DNA of 53,879 nucleotides from Acidobacteriota bacterium (GCA_029557535.1 JAKQII010000130.1:1-53879), one strand, 5' to 3'. Shown: positions 8,697 to 18,175, counted from the first letter of the stretch. Notes: generated by a model not told the origin, from the letters alone. Numbers and translations: made by a program.

Positions 8697-9146
8697 ATGT
8701 TAGATTCAGTCAATTGGGAAGCGTCAACAATGAACGAATGGCATGACACGAAGATCCGCGTCCGGTATGCGGAGACCGATCAGATGGGCGTCGTCCATCA
8801 CTCGAACTACCTCGTCTGGTTTGAACTCGGACGCAGCGACTTCTGCCGCGCCCGCGGTTTTTCGTATAAGGACATGGAAGAAAAGGATGACGCGCTGATG
8901 GTTGTCGCCGAAGCCTATTGCCGCTACAAATCACCGGCTTTCTATGAGGACATTGTCACGATCCGCACGAAGATCGCCGAGATCCGCAGCCGTAGCGTGC
9001 AGTTCGTTTATGAGGTCTTCCGGGAATCCGACAACCTGCTTCTCGCCGAAGGCGAAACGCTCCACCTCGTAACCGACAAAAACAAAAAGGTCCGCTCGCT
9101 GCCGGCACAATACAAAGCCATGCTGCTCGGCGAAAGCGGATCCTGA
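8697..9146 (+). CDS. Acyl-CoA thioesterase, 4HBT/YbgC-like hotdog fold
   Basis: A small hotdog-fold thioesterase expected to hydrolyse acyl-CoA or acyl-ACP thioesters in the cytoplasm. The motif YAETDQMGVVHHSNYLVWFE is the classical 4HBT active-site region, with the catalytic Asp in TDQMGVV. The rest (YKSPAFYEDIVTIRTKI, then LLAEGETLHLVTDKNKKVRSLP) matches the family to its end. ATG 8697, with GGGAG just upstream, gives 150 residues; ATG 8730 gives 139 and begins right at the conserved domain, so either may be used. It lies 22 bp after the permease gene and could be part of that operon, but no functional link is evident. It converges with the phosphatase gene, leaving 12 bp between them. Confidence 0.9.
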   Translation: MLDSVNWEASTMNEWHDTKIRVRYAETDQMGVVHHSNYLVWFELGRSDFCRARGFSYKDMEEKDDALMVVAEAYCRYKSPAFYEDIVTIRTKIAEIRSRSVQFVYEVFRESDNLLLAEGETLHLVTDKNKKVRSLPAQYKAMLLGESGS

Positions 9147-9158
9147 TCTATCAAAAGT

Positions 9159-10811
9159 CTACTTACGTTTTACGATCACAAGCGTGATGTCGTCGCCGGC
9201 CGGAGCGTTCTGCGTGAACGTCGAAAGCGACGATTCGACCTTGTCGCGCAGGCCAGATGCCGAAGCGGTCAGATTCCTGCTCACGACCTCTGAAAGGCGA
9301 TCGAGGCCGAACTCGTCGCCCCGAAGGTTTGCGGCCTCCGAGACGCCGTCCGAGTAAACCACGAGTGCCTCACCGGGCGCCAGGCTTGTTTCGCCCAATT
9401 CATACTCGGCCGTCGGCAGAATTCCGAGCGGGAACCCACCCGATTCCAACTGTTCGACGCGACCGTCCGCACGACCGACGATCGGAGGATTGTGGCCCGC
9501 ATTGATGTACTTGAGCGTTCCCGTCACCGGATCGAGTTCCGCCGCAAAAAGCGTCACGAAGCGGTTCGCGGGTGTGTTGTGCGCGAGGTACTGATTGACG
9601 GACGTCACCGTTTCGGCCAGCGAGTTCTTCGCCGAGACCTGCGCATGGATCGCCGCGTGGAGCGATGACATCAGAAGCGCCGCGGCCGTCCCCTTCCCGG
9701 AGACGTCACCGAGCGCGATCAGCATTTTCCCGTCGTCGCGGGCGATGAAATCGTAGTAGTCGCCGCCGATCTCATAACACGAAAACGAGATGCCCTGGAA
9801 CTCATAGCCGTCGATGATCGGCATTGCCGACGGTTGGAACCGCTGCTGGATCTCGCTGGCGAGCTCGAGTTCGCGTTCCATTCTCTCGCGCTCGAACCGC
9901 TCTTCAAGGAGTCGCGCATTCTCGACCCGGATAGAAGCGACCGACGCAAGCGTCGTCAGAATGTTGAGATGTTCTTCGGTAAACGTCGCTTCGTATGTCG
10001 GCGAATCGGCATAGACGAGACCGAAGACCTCCATTTCGTTGACGCTGAGCGGCACCGCGAGAACCGAGCGGATCCCGAGCAGCGCCATCGTCTGACTCGC
10101 GTAGCGCGGATCGTGCTGGGCATCGGATGTGAGGACAGACTTGCCGTTCTTGAGAACCTCGTCCATCACGGTCCGGCTGATCCGCACTTCTTCGAGCGGT
10201 TCGTCCCTGCCGCGCATGCGCGCCGCCGAGATCTTCGTTCCGCCCTCGGCTTCGTCGTCGCGGAGCATGATCACGCAGCGTTCGGCCGGAACCGCCTCGA
10301 AGACCAGCGACGCGACCTGATTGAGCGTCTCGTCGAGCCCGCTTGACGAAAGGAGCGCGATCCCGACTTTGCTGATCAACCCGACAAGGTCGTTGCGCGT
10401 CGTGAACTGCGCCTCCAGAAATTCGGACGTCGGATTGCGTCTCGAGAAGGCGATCGTCTTCGACGGATCGAGCGCGTCGGTGTGATCCGCGATCAACGTC
10501 GCGCTGCGGTGCGACGGGAGCGAGTCGTCCTGAAAGACGATCGTCGTTTCGCCAATCTGGATCTCACCGCCGGGAAGCAACGGGATCGGCATGCTCACCA
10601 GCGACCCGTTGTAGCGCGTGCCGTTCGCGGATCCGAGGTCCTGCAGCCAATAAGCGTCGCCTTCCTTACGAATCTCGGCATGCAAACGCGACGCAAACGC
10701 GTCAGGAATACAAACGTCGCTGCGTGCGGATCGACCGATCGTCGTCCGCAGCCGCGAGATAACGTAATTCTCGTTCTTGAGATCAGCAGTCCTGATGTTG
10801 AGCTGGGGCAT
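9159..10811 (-). CDS. FHA-GAF-SpoIIE protein phosphatase (PPM family)
   Basis: A 550-residue signalling phosphatase. An FHA phosphothreonine-binding domain lies at about residues 20-90 (TTIGRSARSDVCIPD, then LQDLGSANGTRYNG). A GAF-type sensor domain spans about 130-290 and a short helical linker follows. The SpoIIE/PP2C catalytic domain runs from about 330 to the end, with metal-binding motifs GGDYYDF, GDVSGKGTAAALLMS, YSDGVSEA and DDITLV all intact. It is predicted to dephosphorylate Ser/Thr residues, perhaps on partners modified by the kinase two genes upstream, with FHA docking it to phosphorylated targets. It is the last gene of a four-gene minus-strand operon, 15 bp after the RDD gene. 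Confidence 0.94.
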   Translation of the reverse strand: MPQLNIRTADLKNENYVISRLRTTIGRSARSDVCIPDAFASRLHAEIRKEGDAYWLQDLGSANGTRYNGSLVSMPIPLLPGGEIQIGETTIVFQDDSLPSHRSATLIADHTDALDPSKTIAFSRRNPTSEFLEAQFTTRNDLVGLISKVGIALLSSSGLDETLNQVASLVFEAVPAERCVIMLRDDEAEGGTKISAARMRGRDEPLEEVRISRTVMDEVLKNGKSVLTSDAQHDPRYASQTMALLGIRSVLAVPLSVNEMEVFGLVYADSPTYEATFTEEHLNILTTLASVASIRVENARLLEERFERERMERELELASEIQQRFQPSAMPIIDGYEFQGISFSCYEIGGDYYDFIARDDGKMLIALGDVSGKGTAAALLMSSLHAAIHAQVSAKNSLAETVTSVNQYLAHNTPANRFVTLFAAELDPVTGTLKYINAGHNPPIVGRADGRVEQLESGGFPLGILPTAEYELGETSLAPGEALVVYSDGVSEAANLRGDEFGLDRLSEVVSRNLTASASGLRDKVESSLSTFTQNAPAGDDITLVIVKRK

Positions 10812-10826
10812 TTCGTTTCCTTTCGC

Positions 10827-11351
10827 TTACTCGTTCGAATGGCTGCGAACGCGACGGTTTCCGTAGATCACGATGGTCCCCGCGAAGTAATCGTGCAAAG
10901 CGCGTCCGCGCAGCGTCACCGCGGCCAAAATAAATCCGATTCCAGCCGAAAGCACGGTGACCGCATAACCAACGGTGTGCCGAATGAGAATACGGCCGAA
11001 TGATGCCGCCGTACCGTCGGACTTGACGATCCGGATCCCGGTCATCATCTTGCCGAGGCTCTGTCCGCTGAACATCGGAAAAATAATGAAATTCGTCAGC
11101 CCGAGCAGGACCATCACCAGCCAACCGGTGTTCGAAATCTCGCTCGTCAGCAGTTTCGTGCCGTCAACTCCGAAGAGCCGTCCGACGATCAGGCTCAGGA
11201 CGGGGATCACCATCAGCAGGATGTAGTCGATAAACAACGCTCCGCACCGCAATAGGAACGGCGCCTGAAGCCGTTCCGCGTCAAAGTCGACCACAACTTC
11301 CTCGGCTCGCATCCGCGGGATCGCCGGGTTCTTTTCAACCTTTGCATTCAT
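10827..11351 (-). CDS. RDD-family membrane protein
   Basis: A 174-residue integral membrane protein with three hydrophobic segments (FIDYILLMVIPVLSLIVG, TGWLVMVLLGLTNFIIFPMF, YAVTVLSAGIGFILAAVTL). The conserved Arg and Asp of the RDD family are seen in LLRCGALFIDYI, and FSGQSLGKMMTGIRIVKSDG is the typical RDD block before the last helix. The family has no agreed function; some members are proposed ion transporters or accessory membrane proteins. It sits between the kinase and phosphatase genes with 15-18 bp gaps, so it may be the membrane component or a substrate of this signalling module. Confidence 0.88.
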   Translation of the reverse strand: MNAKVEKNPAIPRMRAEEVVVDFDAERLQAPFLLRCGALFIDYILLMVIPVLSLIVGRLFGVDGTKLLTSEISNTGWLVMVLLGLTNFIIFPMFSGQSLGKMMTGIRIVKSDGTAASFGRILIRHTVGYAVTVLSAGIGFILAAVTLRGRALHDYFAGTIVIYGNRRVRSHSNE

Positions 11352-11369
11352 ACGAAATGAAACTTTGAC

Positions 11370-13982
11370 TTACCCGATCGAGAATTGAAGGGTCGTGTCT
11401 CCGACCCGGAAACGGTCCCCGTTCGTCAAGAGCCGAGGCTGGTGCGGCAACAGACGCGCCGAGTCGGTGCCCGACATCAGGATCGTCCCATTCGACGAAC
11501 CAAGATCTTCAAGCAGGAAACTCGACCCCTCGCGCCGCACCCGGGCATGCCGCCGCGAGATCTTCGTCTGCGGATCGAATTTCGAAAGATCGACCTCCGG
11601 AAAGATGTTCGACATCGGATCGCGCCTGCCGATCAGGTTCTCGTCCTTCTCGAGCGTGAAACCCGAACTGTCTAGATCGTTCGTCAGAATCACGTACAGC
11701 TTGGCGGTCGCGGCCGGGGCGGCCATGACGGGCGCCTGGTGAAAACTCTGTTGGGCGATGGGCTGCTGCGAACCGCAGAACGCACAGAACACGTCGCTGG
11801 CAACGATCTGCTTTCCGCAAAATCCACAAAAAACAAGCTGTTCCGAAAAACTGACCGCCGACGGCGCGGCCTTGACCCCGTAGGTCAGCTTGCCAGATCT
11901 CAGATTCATCAGATGTTCTTCGAGAGCGCCGCGCAACTCGCCGGCCGAACGGAAACGCATGTCAGCGTTGTATTCGACCGAGCGCATGATGATCTGCTCG
12001 ATCTGATCCGAAAGCTGTGAATTGATCTGACGCGGCCGTGGATTCTTCTGGAAATCGAAGATCAGCAGCGGATTGCTCTGCGGGTCGGCGCCCGTCAAGA
12101 GATGGAACATCGTCGAGCCAAGCGAATAAATATCGGATCGGGGTTCGACGTTCCCGCTGAACAACTCGGGCGGTGCGTAGCCCATCGTGCCGACGGCGGT
12201 CACGCCCTTTTCCTCTTTGTTTATCGAACGGGCGATCCCGAAATCGATCAGCATCAGGCGTCCGCTGTTACCGTCGATCATGATGTTCGCCGGCTTGAGA
12301 TCGCGGTAAACGATCACCGGATCCTGCTGATGGAGATAGTCGAGCACATCCGCGATCTGGATAGCGAACTCGGTTACCGTCTTTTCGTCGAGGCGGCCTT
12401 CCGGATTCGCCCGAAGCCGCGCTGACAGATCGCCGCCGGAGATGTACTTCATGACGAGGTAGAAACGCCCTTCGGTTTCGTCGAAGAAATAGTCGTAGAT
12501 GGTCGGGATCGACGGGTGCTCGAGATTCGTGAGGATCATCGCCTCACGCTGGAAATCGGCGATCGCCTTGTCCTGCTGCTCGCTCTCGATATAACTCTGG
12601 ACCATTTCCTTGACGGCCCTGAGGATTCCGCCGAGATTGCGGTCGTTCGCAAGGTAGACAGCGCCCATTCCGCCGCCGCCGATCTTGCGGACGATCTCGT
12701 AGCGATTATTGAGGACCTTTCCCTCGTCGAGCGGTTTCAGCTTCGCGGCCTTGCGACCGTCGGTATCGCCGTTGCCGAAATTGGGTTTCGTCGATGAAGG
12801 CGGTTGTTCCGGTTGAATTTCGGGCCGAACGCCCTCGTCGGCGACCGCTGCGGCTTCCGGCATCGCCGTTTCACCGGTATCGGGAACCGGAGCATCTTCA
12901 GCCGCCGGAAGCGTCGGCGCTTCGATTTTCGCCACAGGTTCCGCCGCGGGCTCGGGCAGAGATTCCGGTTCATCGACGGGGGACACGGCCTCTACGAACG
13001 GGAGTCCCGGTGTAAGCGGCAGTTCCGGTTCGGGGATAACGTCCGACATTATCTCGAACGACTTGATCGCCGACGGATCGACCGGAAGATCATCAATCGG
13101 CGTTTCACCCCCGGTGATTTCAAAAGACTTCTCGAGCGGAGTCTCGTCCGCGACTTCCGCAACTTCCGCGACTCCCTCAACTTTCCCGACCGGCGTGAAC
13201 TCGCTCACGGCTTCAGGCTGCGCGGCGGCAACCGGCTCTGCGACGGGTTCTTCCGTAACTTCCGCAACTTCCTCAACTGCCTCAATTGTCCCAACTTCCC
13301 GAACTTCCTCAATTTCCCCAACTTCCTCAACTTCCCCGACCGGAACGAACTCACTCACGGCTTCAGGCTGCGCGGCGGCAACCGGCTCTGCAACGGGTTC
13401 CTCCGTAACTTCCCCAACTTCCTCAACCTCCCGAACTTCCCGAACTTCCGCAACTTCCCCAACTGGAACGAACTCACTCACGGCCTCAGGCTGCCCGGCG
13501 GCAACCGACTCTGCGACGGGTTCTTCCGTAACTTCCCCAACTTCCTCAATTTCCCGAACTTCCGCAAATTCCCGAACTTCCTCAACTTCCCCAGATTGAG
13601 GAGCTCGTGCGCTTTCGAGATCGAGAATGACTTTCGGGGTCGGCACGTCCTCAACCGCGGAGGGGAGGTCCGGAACACTCGGCTCGGCTGCAACTGCCGC
13701 CGGCATCTCGGCCACGACCGACTCAAGCGATTCGTCGGTCGATGAGATCGGATCGCCCCCGGACGGCGCGAACGGCGACGGTATCGGTGCCGGAATCGCT
13801 ACGTTGGCCGGCGCGTTCACGGACACGTCAGGAGCCGGAAAATCACGTGGACTCGCGACAATCGTCGCGGAAAGAGATGGGTCTTCGGGTTCCGGGGCTA
13901 CCGGTGTCAGCGAAATCCCGCAATACGAACAAAAGATATCGAGGTCGGCGATTTTCTCACCGCATTCTGGGCAATTTGACAT
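11370..13982 (-). CDS. Ser/Thr protein kinase with zinc ribbons and C-terminal FHA domain
   Basis: An 870-residue cytoplasmic multidomain kinase. It begins with a zinc ribbon (CPECGEKIADLDIFCSYCG), followed by a roughly 370-residue acidic Val/Glu/Pro-rich linker. The kinase domain (about 425-690) has the glycine loop IGGGGMGAVYLA, the lysine in AVKEM, a YRDLKPANIM catalytic loop (Tyr replacing the usual His) and DFG in LIDFGIARS. A second zinc ribbon (CGFCGKQIVASDVFCAFCG, about 719-742) precedes a C-terminal FHA domain (NLIGRRDP, KISRRHARV, LEDLGSSNGTI; about 775-860). There is no membrane segment. The Glu/Val linker holds near-identical internal repeats. It shares an operon with two other FHA proteins and a phosphatase, suggesting FHA recognition of its phosphorylated targets or of itself. 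Confidence 0.95.
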   Translation of the reverse strand: MSNCPECGEKIADLDIFCSYCGISLTPVAPEPEDPSLSATIVASPRDFPAPDVSVNAPANVAIPAPIPSPFAPSGGDPISSTDESLESVVAEMPAAVAAEPSVPDLPSAVEDVPTPKVILDLESARAPQSGEVEEVREFAEVREIEEVGEVTEEPVAESVAAGQPEAVSEFVPVGEVAEVREVREVEEVGEVTEEPVAEPVAAAQPEAVSEFVPVGEVEEVGEIEEVREVGTIEAVEEVAEVTEEPVAEPVAAAQPEAVSEFTPVGKVEGVAEVAEVADETPLEKSFEITGGETPIDDLPVDPSAIKSFEIMSDVIPEPELPLTPGLPFVEAVSPVDEPESLPEPAAEPVAKIEAPTLPAAEDAPVPDTGETAMPEAAAVADEGVRPEIQPEQPPSSTKPNFGNGDTDGRKAAKLKPLDEGKVLNNRYEIVRKIGGGGMGAVYLANDRNLGGILRAVKEMVQSYIESEQQDKAIADFQREAMILTNLEHPSIPTIYDYFFDETEGRFYLVMKYISGGDLSARLRANPEGRLDEKTVTEFAIQIADVLDYLHQQDPVIVYRDLKPANIMIDGNSGRLMLIDFGIARSINKEEKGVTAVGTMGYAPPELFSGNVEPRSDIYSLGSTMFHLLTGADPQSNPLLIFDFQKNPRPRQINSQLSDQIEQIIMRSVEYNADMRFRSAGELRGALEEHLMNLRSGKLTYGVKAAPSAVSFSEQLVFCGFCGKQIVASDVFCAFCGSQQPIAQQSFHQAPVMAAPAATAKLYVILTNDLDSSGFTLEKDENLIGRRDPMSNIFPEVDLSKFDPQTKISRRHARVRREGSSFLLEDLGSSNGTILMSGTDSARLLPHQPRLLTNGDRFRVGDTTLQFSIG
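13197..13534 (-). repeat. Three intragenic ~65-bp repeats joined by 9-bp-period DNA in the kinase linker
   Basis: Near-identical 65-bp blocks start at about 13197, 13347 and 13470 and encode the peptide EEPVAEPVAAAQPEAVSEF with one or two changes. They are separated by stretches with a 9-bp period encoding (x)EV triplets such as GEVEEVGEIEEVREV. Block spacing differs (150 and 123 bp), so the linkers vary in length while staying in frame. This looks like repeat expansion and contraction producing an extended acidic spacer between the zinc ribbon and the kinase domain. Confidence 0.85.
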
Positions 13983-14020
13983 TGTTCTCTAATTCAGCGT
14001 CGCTAATCTCAATTTCGAAT

Positions 14021-14593
14021 CTACGCGGCAGCAAACCGCAGGAAAGTCTTTCCGACTATGATCTCGTCTCCGCTGCGCAGCACGTGCGGACTTCCGGGAA
14101 TCAACCTTCTTCCCCTGTTGACATAAGTTCCGTTCGTCGAACCAAGATCCTCGATCACATAGGTCGCGTTCCGAAAAACGATCCTCGCGTGCCGGCGCGA
14201 GATCTTTGCTTCCGGATCGAAAGCGTCAAGATCCACATCGGGAAAGATCCCGTTGTCGGCATCCCACCGCCCGATATACGACTCCTCACCGGTCAATTGG
14301 AACTCCTTGCCGACGGCGGTTCCGCGTTCGATCGTGAGCGTCGCGTGGACGCCGTCGGTCTGCCTGGGATCGGACGGATTCGCGGGAGTCGGTTCAACCT
14401 GTTCGATGAGCGGCTCGATACCGATCGACGTCACGCTCGCCGCCTGAAAGGACGGTTCCGAGATAGGTGGCTGGTATCCCGGGGAAGCGAAACTGCTTGG
14501 ACCGTTGTTCCGCGCGCCGAGGCTTGTGCCGCATTCGTCGCAGTAAAGCGATCCGTCCAGATTATCGGTTCCGCAAGACTGGCATTTTATCAT
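14021..14593 (-). CDS. Zinc-ribbon FHA-domain protein
   Basis: A 190-residue protein. The N-terminal zinc ribbon (CQSCGTDNLDGSLYCDECG) is followed by a Pro/Ser-rich linker and a C-terminal FHA domain (SYIGRWDADNGIFPDVDLD, KISRRHARIVF, IEDLGSTNGTYVNRG) with all core phosphothreonine-binding residues. There is no catalytic domain. It reads as a phosphopeptide adaptor. Its domain ends closely resemble the first and last domains of the kinase immediately downstream, as if it were that kinase without linker and catalytic domain, so the two probably arose by duplication. It is the first gene of the four-gene operon, 38 bp before the kinase. The 261 bp to the divergent efflux gene at 14855 hold no further gene. 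Confidence 0.93.
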   Translation of the reverse strand: MIKCQSCGTDNLDGSLYCDECGTSLGARNNGPSSFASPGYQPPISEPSFQAASVTSIGIEPLIEQVEPTPANPSDPRQTDGVHATLTIERGTAVGKEFQLTGEESYIGRWDADNGIFPDVDLDAFDPEAKISRRHARIVFRNATYVIEDLGSTNGTYVNRGRRLIPGSPHVLRSGDEIIVGKTFLRFAAA

Positions 14594-14854
14594 CTCAAGT
14601 TTTCCTGCGTGTCGAAGCTATTAATGGCAAGAGGTATTTTACCTTGATTCCGGACGTTCGTAAATCGGAAAGCCGAACGTCGAACACGAGTCATTGTTTA
14701 TTTCAATCCGCTGAATCCAAACGGCTTGAGCGTTCACTTTTTTGAAACTTACGGAAAAATCCGGACGTAGTATTCCGGTGACGCTTGGTATTCATAAGAT
14801 TTGCGTTACGATCGTACTTTTCATCATCAACACATTCAAGAGGAACTTTAGGAA

Positions 14855-16438
14855 ATGGCACTCAGCCGGAAAGGAAAATTCATCATTGGCGGAAGCATTG
14901 GCGCGCTCTTGCTCATCATCATCGTCGCCGCGGTCTTTGCGACGCGAAAGGACGTTCCCGAAGTAACCGCGGTAAAGATCGAGAAACGAAAGGAATTGCG
15001 TTCCATCGTGACGGCATCGGGCGAGATCCGTCCGATCCAGTTCATCAATCTCACCAGTGAGGTTCAGGGCCGGATCGAGGAGATCTATGTCAAGGAAGGA
15101 GATGCGGTAACCAAAGGCACGCCGCTCGTTAAGCTTGACCCGACGCAGCTGAATTCGAGCACCGACGCACAGCTTTCGGCGCTTCAGGCTTCTCAATCAG
15201 ACGCCCAGGTCGCGCGGTCGCAGATCATCGCCGCCCAGAATCAGTTGGCCCAGGCTGAGCAGGGGCTGACGGCCTCGCGGGCAGCGGTCGATACCGCGCA
15301 GCAACAGGTGACGTCCGCCAGACAGAACGTGATCGCCGCCGAAACGGATGTCGATCGCGAACAAGTGAATCTAAACACTGCCAACCGCGAACTCAAGCGC
15401 ACCACGGATCTTCTCGAATCGGGAGTCGCCTCGCGCTCCGAATACGATGCCGCCAAAGATCGCGTGGAGACGTCGCAGGTCGCCCTTCGGAACGCTCAGT
15501 CGAGACTCCGTTCTTCGCAGCTCGCGGTCAAGGAAGCCGAGCTCCGGGTAACGGAATCGAAGGCCCGCGCGGGCCAGCAGGAAGCATCCGTGCGCGACGC
15601 CCGGCGCGGTGTCGAAACGGCCAATCTTTCTGCCGGTTCGAGCCAGAAACGCGCCGAGCAGCAGGCGGCGGTCTTTCGCGGTCAGCGGACGCAGCGCGAC
15701 AAGACGCTTCAGGTCGCTCCGATCAACGGTGTCATTGCGAACATCCCGTCAAAAGTCGGCGAATTCGCGGTTGCCGGTCTTTCGACCACCGCGCTGCTGA
15801 CGATCGCCGACATGTCCTCGATCAACGTCGAGGTCAAGGTTGACGAAACCGAGATCGACAAGGTCGAAGAAGGCCAGAAAGCGAAGATCAAAGTCGATGC
15901 ATTCGGCGAGAAGGAACTGATCGGCGAGGTTTATCAGAAAACCCCGCTCGCGGTCGGCAAATCGCAGACGTCCGGCGGATTGTCGACGAACATCAACGTT
16001 CAGGAAGCAAAAGAATTCAAGGTCGTCATACAGCTCAAGGACATCCCGAAGGAGATCCAGGAAAGTCTCCGGCCCGGTATGAGCGCGACCGCGACGATCA
16101 CGACGAAAACGGCCGAGGACCTGATCGCGGTTCCGCTTCAGGCACTTATCGAGAAGAAGCCGGAAGCGTCGCCGTCACCGACGATCCAGGGCGACGTTCA
16201 GATGCCGGCCGAGAAACCTAAGACGATCAAGGGCGTTTATGTCCTCGAAGGCAACAAGGCGAAGTTTATCGAGGTCACGACCGGGATCACCGGCGAAAGC
16301 GACATCCAGATCCTGAGCGGACTCGAAGCAGGCCAGGAAGTCATCACCGGGCCAAGCAGGATATTGAATACGCTCAAGGATGACACGGTCGTCAAAAAGG
16401 CCGAGAAAAAGGAAGGCGAGAACGCCAATAAATCGTAG
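14855..16438 (+). CDS. MacA/RND-type periplasmic efflux adaptor
   Basis: A 527-residue membrane fusion protein. It has an N-terminal anchor helix ([18 protein letters not shown]), a first lipoyl half ([20 protein letters not shown]), a long coiled-coil hairpin rich in Gln, Ala and Arg at about residues 95-280, the second lipoyl half ([20 protein letters not shown]), a beta-barrel domain and a membrane-proximal domain. The AGGAA before ATG 14855 supports the start. Two bases separate its stop from the MacB-type ATPase start, so it forms an efflux system with that ATPase and the four permeases downstream, coupling them to an outer-membrane channel encoded elsewhere. Confidence 0.94.
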   Translation: MALSRKGKFIIGGSIGALLLIIIVAAVFATRKDVPEVTAVKIEKRKELRSIVTASGEIRPIQFINLTSEVQGRIEEIYVKEGDAVTKGTPLVKLDPTQLNSSTDAQLSALQASQSDAQVARSQIIAAQNQLAQAEQGLTASRAAVDTAQQQVTSARQNVIAAETDVDREQVNLNTANRELKRTTDLLESGVASRSEYDAAKDRVETSQVALRNAQSRLRSSQLAVKEAELRVTESKARAGQQEASVRDARRGVETANLSAGSSQKRAEQQAAVFRGQRTQRDKTLQVAPINGVIANIPSKVGEFAVAGLSTTALLTIADMSSINVEVKVDETEIDKVEEGQKAKIKVDAFGEKELIGEVYQKTPLAVGKSQTSGGLSTNINVQEAKEFKVVIQLKDIPKEIQESLRPGMSATATITTKTAEDLIAVPLQALIEKKPEASPSPTIQGDVQMPAEKPKTIKGVYVLEGNKAKFIEVTTGITGESDIQILSGLEAGQEVITGPSRILNTLKDDTVVKKAEKKEGENANKS

Positions 16439-16440
16439 CG

Positions 16441-17187
16441 ATGTATAAGTTTATGGAAAACGAAAATGCGCCTGCGGTTGAGACGAACCTCCGCCCGGCC
16501 GGCGAATCGCTGATCTCGATGCGTGACATCTGGAAGACGTACCAGATGGGTACCGAACAGCTGCACGCGTTGCAAGGGGTCTCTTTCGACGTCAAAAAGG
16601 GCGAATATGTCGCGATCATCGGCCCGTCGGGTTCGGGAAAATCGACGCTGATGAATCTCATCGGCTGCCTCGATTCACCGTCCCGCGGCCAGTACTGGAT
16701 CAACGGCAACCAGGTTGCCGAAATGACCGACGACGAGTTGGCGAAGATCCGAAACAAAGAGATCGGCTTCGTCTTCCAGACATTCAATCTGCTGGCCCGC
16801 GCGACCGCGCTTCACAACGTCGAGCTCCCGCTGATCTATGCCGGAATGCGTGCCGGCGAACGCCATGACAAGGCTCACGCGGCTCTCGAATCCGTCGAAC
16901 TGGGCGACCGCGTAACGCACAAGCCCAACGAGCTTTCGGGCGGACAGCGCCAACGCGTGGCGATCGCGCGTGCGCTGGTCAATCACCCGTCGATCCTGCT
17001 CGCGGACGAACCGACCGGAGCGCTCGACTCGAAAACGAGCGTCGAGATCATGGCGCTGTTCGAGAAGCTCCACGAAGAGGGCAACACGATCATCCTGGTT
17101 ACGCACGAACACGATATCGCCGCTCGTGCGCACCGCATCATCACCATCAAGGACGGCCGTATCGAAAGCGATGAAAGAGTGAGATGA
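16441..17187 (+). CDS. MacB/LolD-type ABC transporter ATPase
   Basis: A 248-residue nucleotide-binding subunit of the type VII (MacB/Lol/FtsE) class. Walker A is [12 protein letters not shown] near residues 61-72, the Q loop is VFQTFNLL, the signature is [16 protein letters not shown], Walker B is ILLADEP, the D loop is GALDSKTS and the switch histidine is in VTHEHD. It is separate from any permease, unlike E. coli MacB, where ATPase and permease are fused. It is the only ATPase next to four permease genes, so it likely serves all of them. A second ATG 12 bp downstream is also possible. Confidence 0.95.
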   Translation: MYKFMENENAPAVETNLRPAGESLISMRDIWKTYQMGTEQLHALQGVSFDVKKGEYVAIIGPSGSGKSTLMNLIGCLDSPSRGQYWINGNQVAEMTDDELAKIRNKEIGFVFQTFNLLARATALHNVELPLIYAGMRAGERHDKAHAALESVELGDRVTHKPNELSGGQRQRVAIARALVNHPSILLADEPTGALDSKTSVEIMALFEKLHEEGNTIILVTHEHDIAARAHRIITIKDGRIESDERVR

Positions 17188-17325
17188 TCGAATTCCAAAA
17201 TTCGAGATTCGAAAGATTCAAGATTCAACATTCAACATGTCCTTTGAATCTTGGATTTTGAATAATTTGAATCTCGGACTTTGAATCTTGAACTTTGAAC
17301 TTTGAATCTGGAGTCCTGGAATATC
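17188..17325. repeat. TTGAATC heptamer array in inverted orientation
   Basis: Right after the ATPase stop there is a run of GATTCAA-type units (GAGATTCGAAAGATTCAAG and similar) followed by the same unit reversed (TTTGAATCTTGGATTTTGAA and onward). The approximate period is 7 bp. The two halves can pair into a long imperfect hairpin in RNA. Arrays with the same word recur in several other gaps of this window. No open reading frame of interest lies here. Confidence 0.8.
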
Positions 17326-17353
17326 CTTGCAGCCTGTCGGCGAAATGCATCTA

Positions 17354-17812
17354 GTTCGGAACTCGCCGCAGGTCGACAATAAACACGCATCGAGCCCCGC
17401 AGGGGCGCAGAAACGATAACCCAGGCGCGCGAAGCAAGCCTGTGGGAGACGGCGAGAACCGCATCCAAGCCCCGAAGGGGCGCAGCAAACCCTACTCTTC
17501 AGATCAAGTACCGCTCGTCACAATCGACATTGTTCTAGATCAACACGCGCTCGACATTTGATACGCTGACCGGGAACGCACCGTAGCGTTCGGCCGAGGC
17601 AAATTGCCGGTCACAGGCTCCTTGTTTTGTGAGTTGTGACAGGATATTGGGTCGCTCCGGCGAAGGTTTTCAAGTTTGCGCGCCCCTTCGGGGCTGCTGA
17701 ATCCGATTCGGATCCCGTCCCCAGGCTCCGCTTCGCGCGCCACGGGTCACAGTTGCGGCGCCCCTTCGGGCTCAGACGAGTTTCTTGCAGACCAGCGGCG
17801 AGCTCCGAACCG
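17354..17812. repeat. Two inverted copies of a ~140-bp palindrome-bearing (REP-like) element
   Basis: The stretch 17354-17492 reads GTTCGGAACTCGCCGC, then AGCCCCGCAGGGGCGCAG, then a central segment with AGGCGCGCGAAGC, then AGCCCCGAAGGGGCGCAGC. The complement of 17671-17812 shows the same blocks in the same order (GTTCGGAGCTCGCCGC, GAGCCCGAAGGGGCGC, GGCGCGCGAAGC, AGCCCCGAAGGGGCGC). Each copy therefore has two GCCCCGAAGGGGC-type palindromes flanking a common core, and the copies face each other across about 180 bp. No transposase lies nearby. Confidence 0.8.
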
Positions 17813-17877
17813 GACGCACTTCTCCCACAGGTTCCTAATCTCAAATCTTGAACTCAATTTTGAATCCTAGGAACCTT

Positions 17878-18175
17878 TCGGAATAATCCACAAGCACGGA
17901 TTGTGGGCCCGATTCTGCGTGCGGAGCACGCGTTGGGACGATAGCACCACGTGGAGCGAAGCGGAACGTGGTGTGTCGATTCGGAACCAAACAAAGCGTG
18001 CGAAACACGCACGTTCATCAGACGTCGCGTGTTTCACAGGCTCCGGGTTTACGGGTACGAACCCACTTCGGGGATTGGCCACGATCAGAAATCTTCAGAA
18101 TCAGCACGATCAGCACCTTGATTCTTGAATTTTGAATCCCGAATTTTGAATCCCGATTTCTTGGAATCCTAAACA
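17878..18175. other. Non-coding hairpin-rich stretch before the first permease
   Basis: Several imperfect palindromes are visible, including ACCACGT-GGAGCGAAGCGGA-ACGTGGT near 17946-17973 and GTGCGTGTTTCGCACGC-like sequence near 18000 on the minus strand. The stretch ends with another TTGAATT/TTGAATC heptamer run (about 18118-18165). I see no credible gene between 17188 and 18204, so these repeats split the efflux locus between its ATPase and its first permease. Confidence 0.55.

Noticed and set aside
13063-13599. Plus-strand Ser/Thr-rich open frame opposite the kinase linker
   Set aside because: Its composition is the complement of the Glu/Val repeats of the kinase; the opposite strand carries a well-supported gene.
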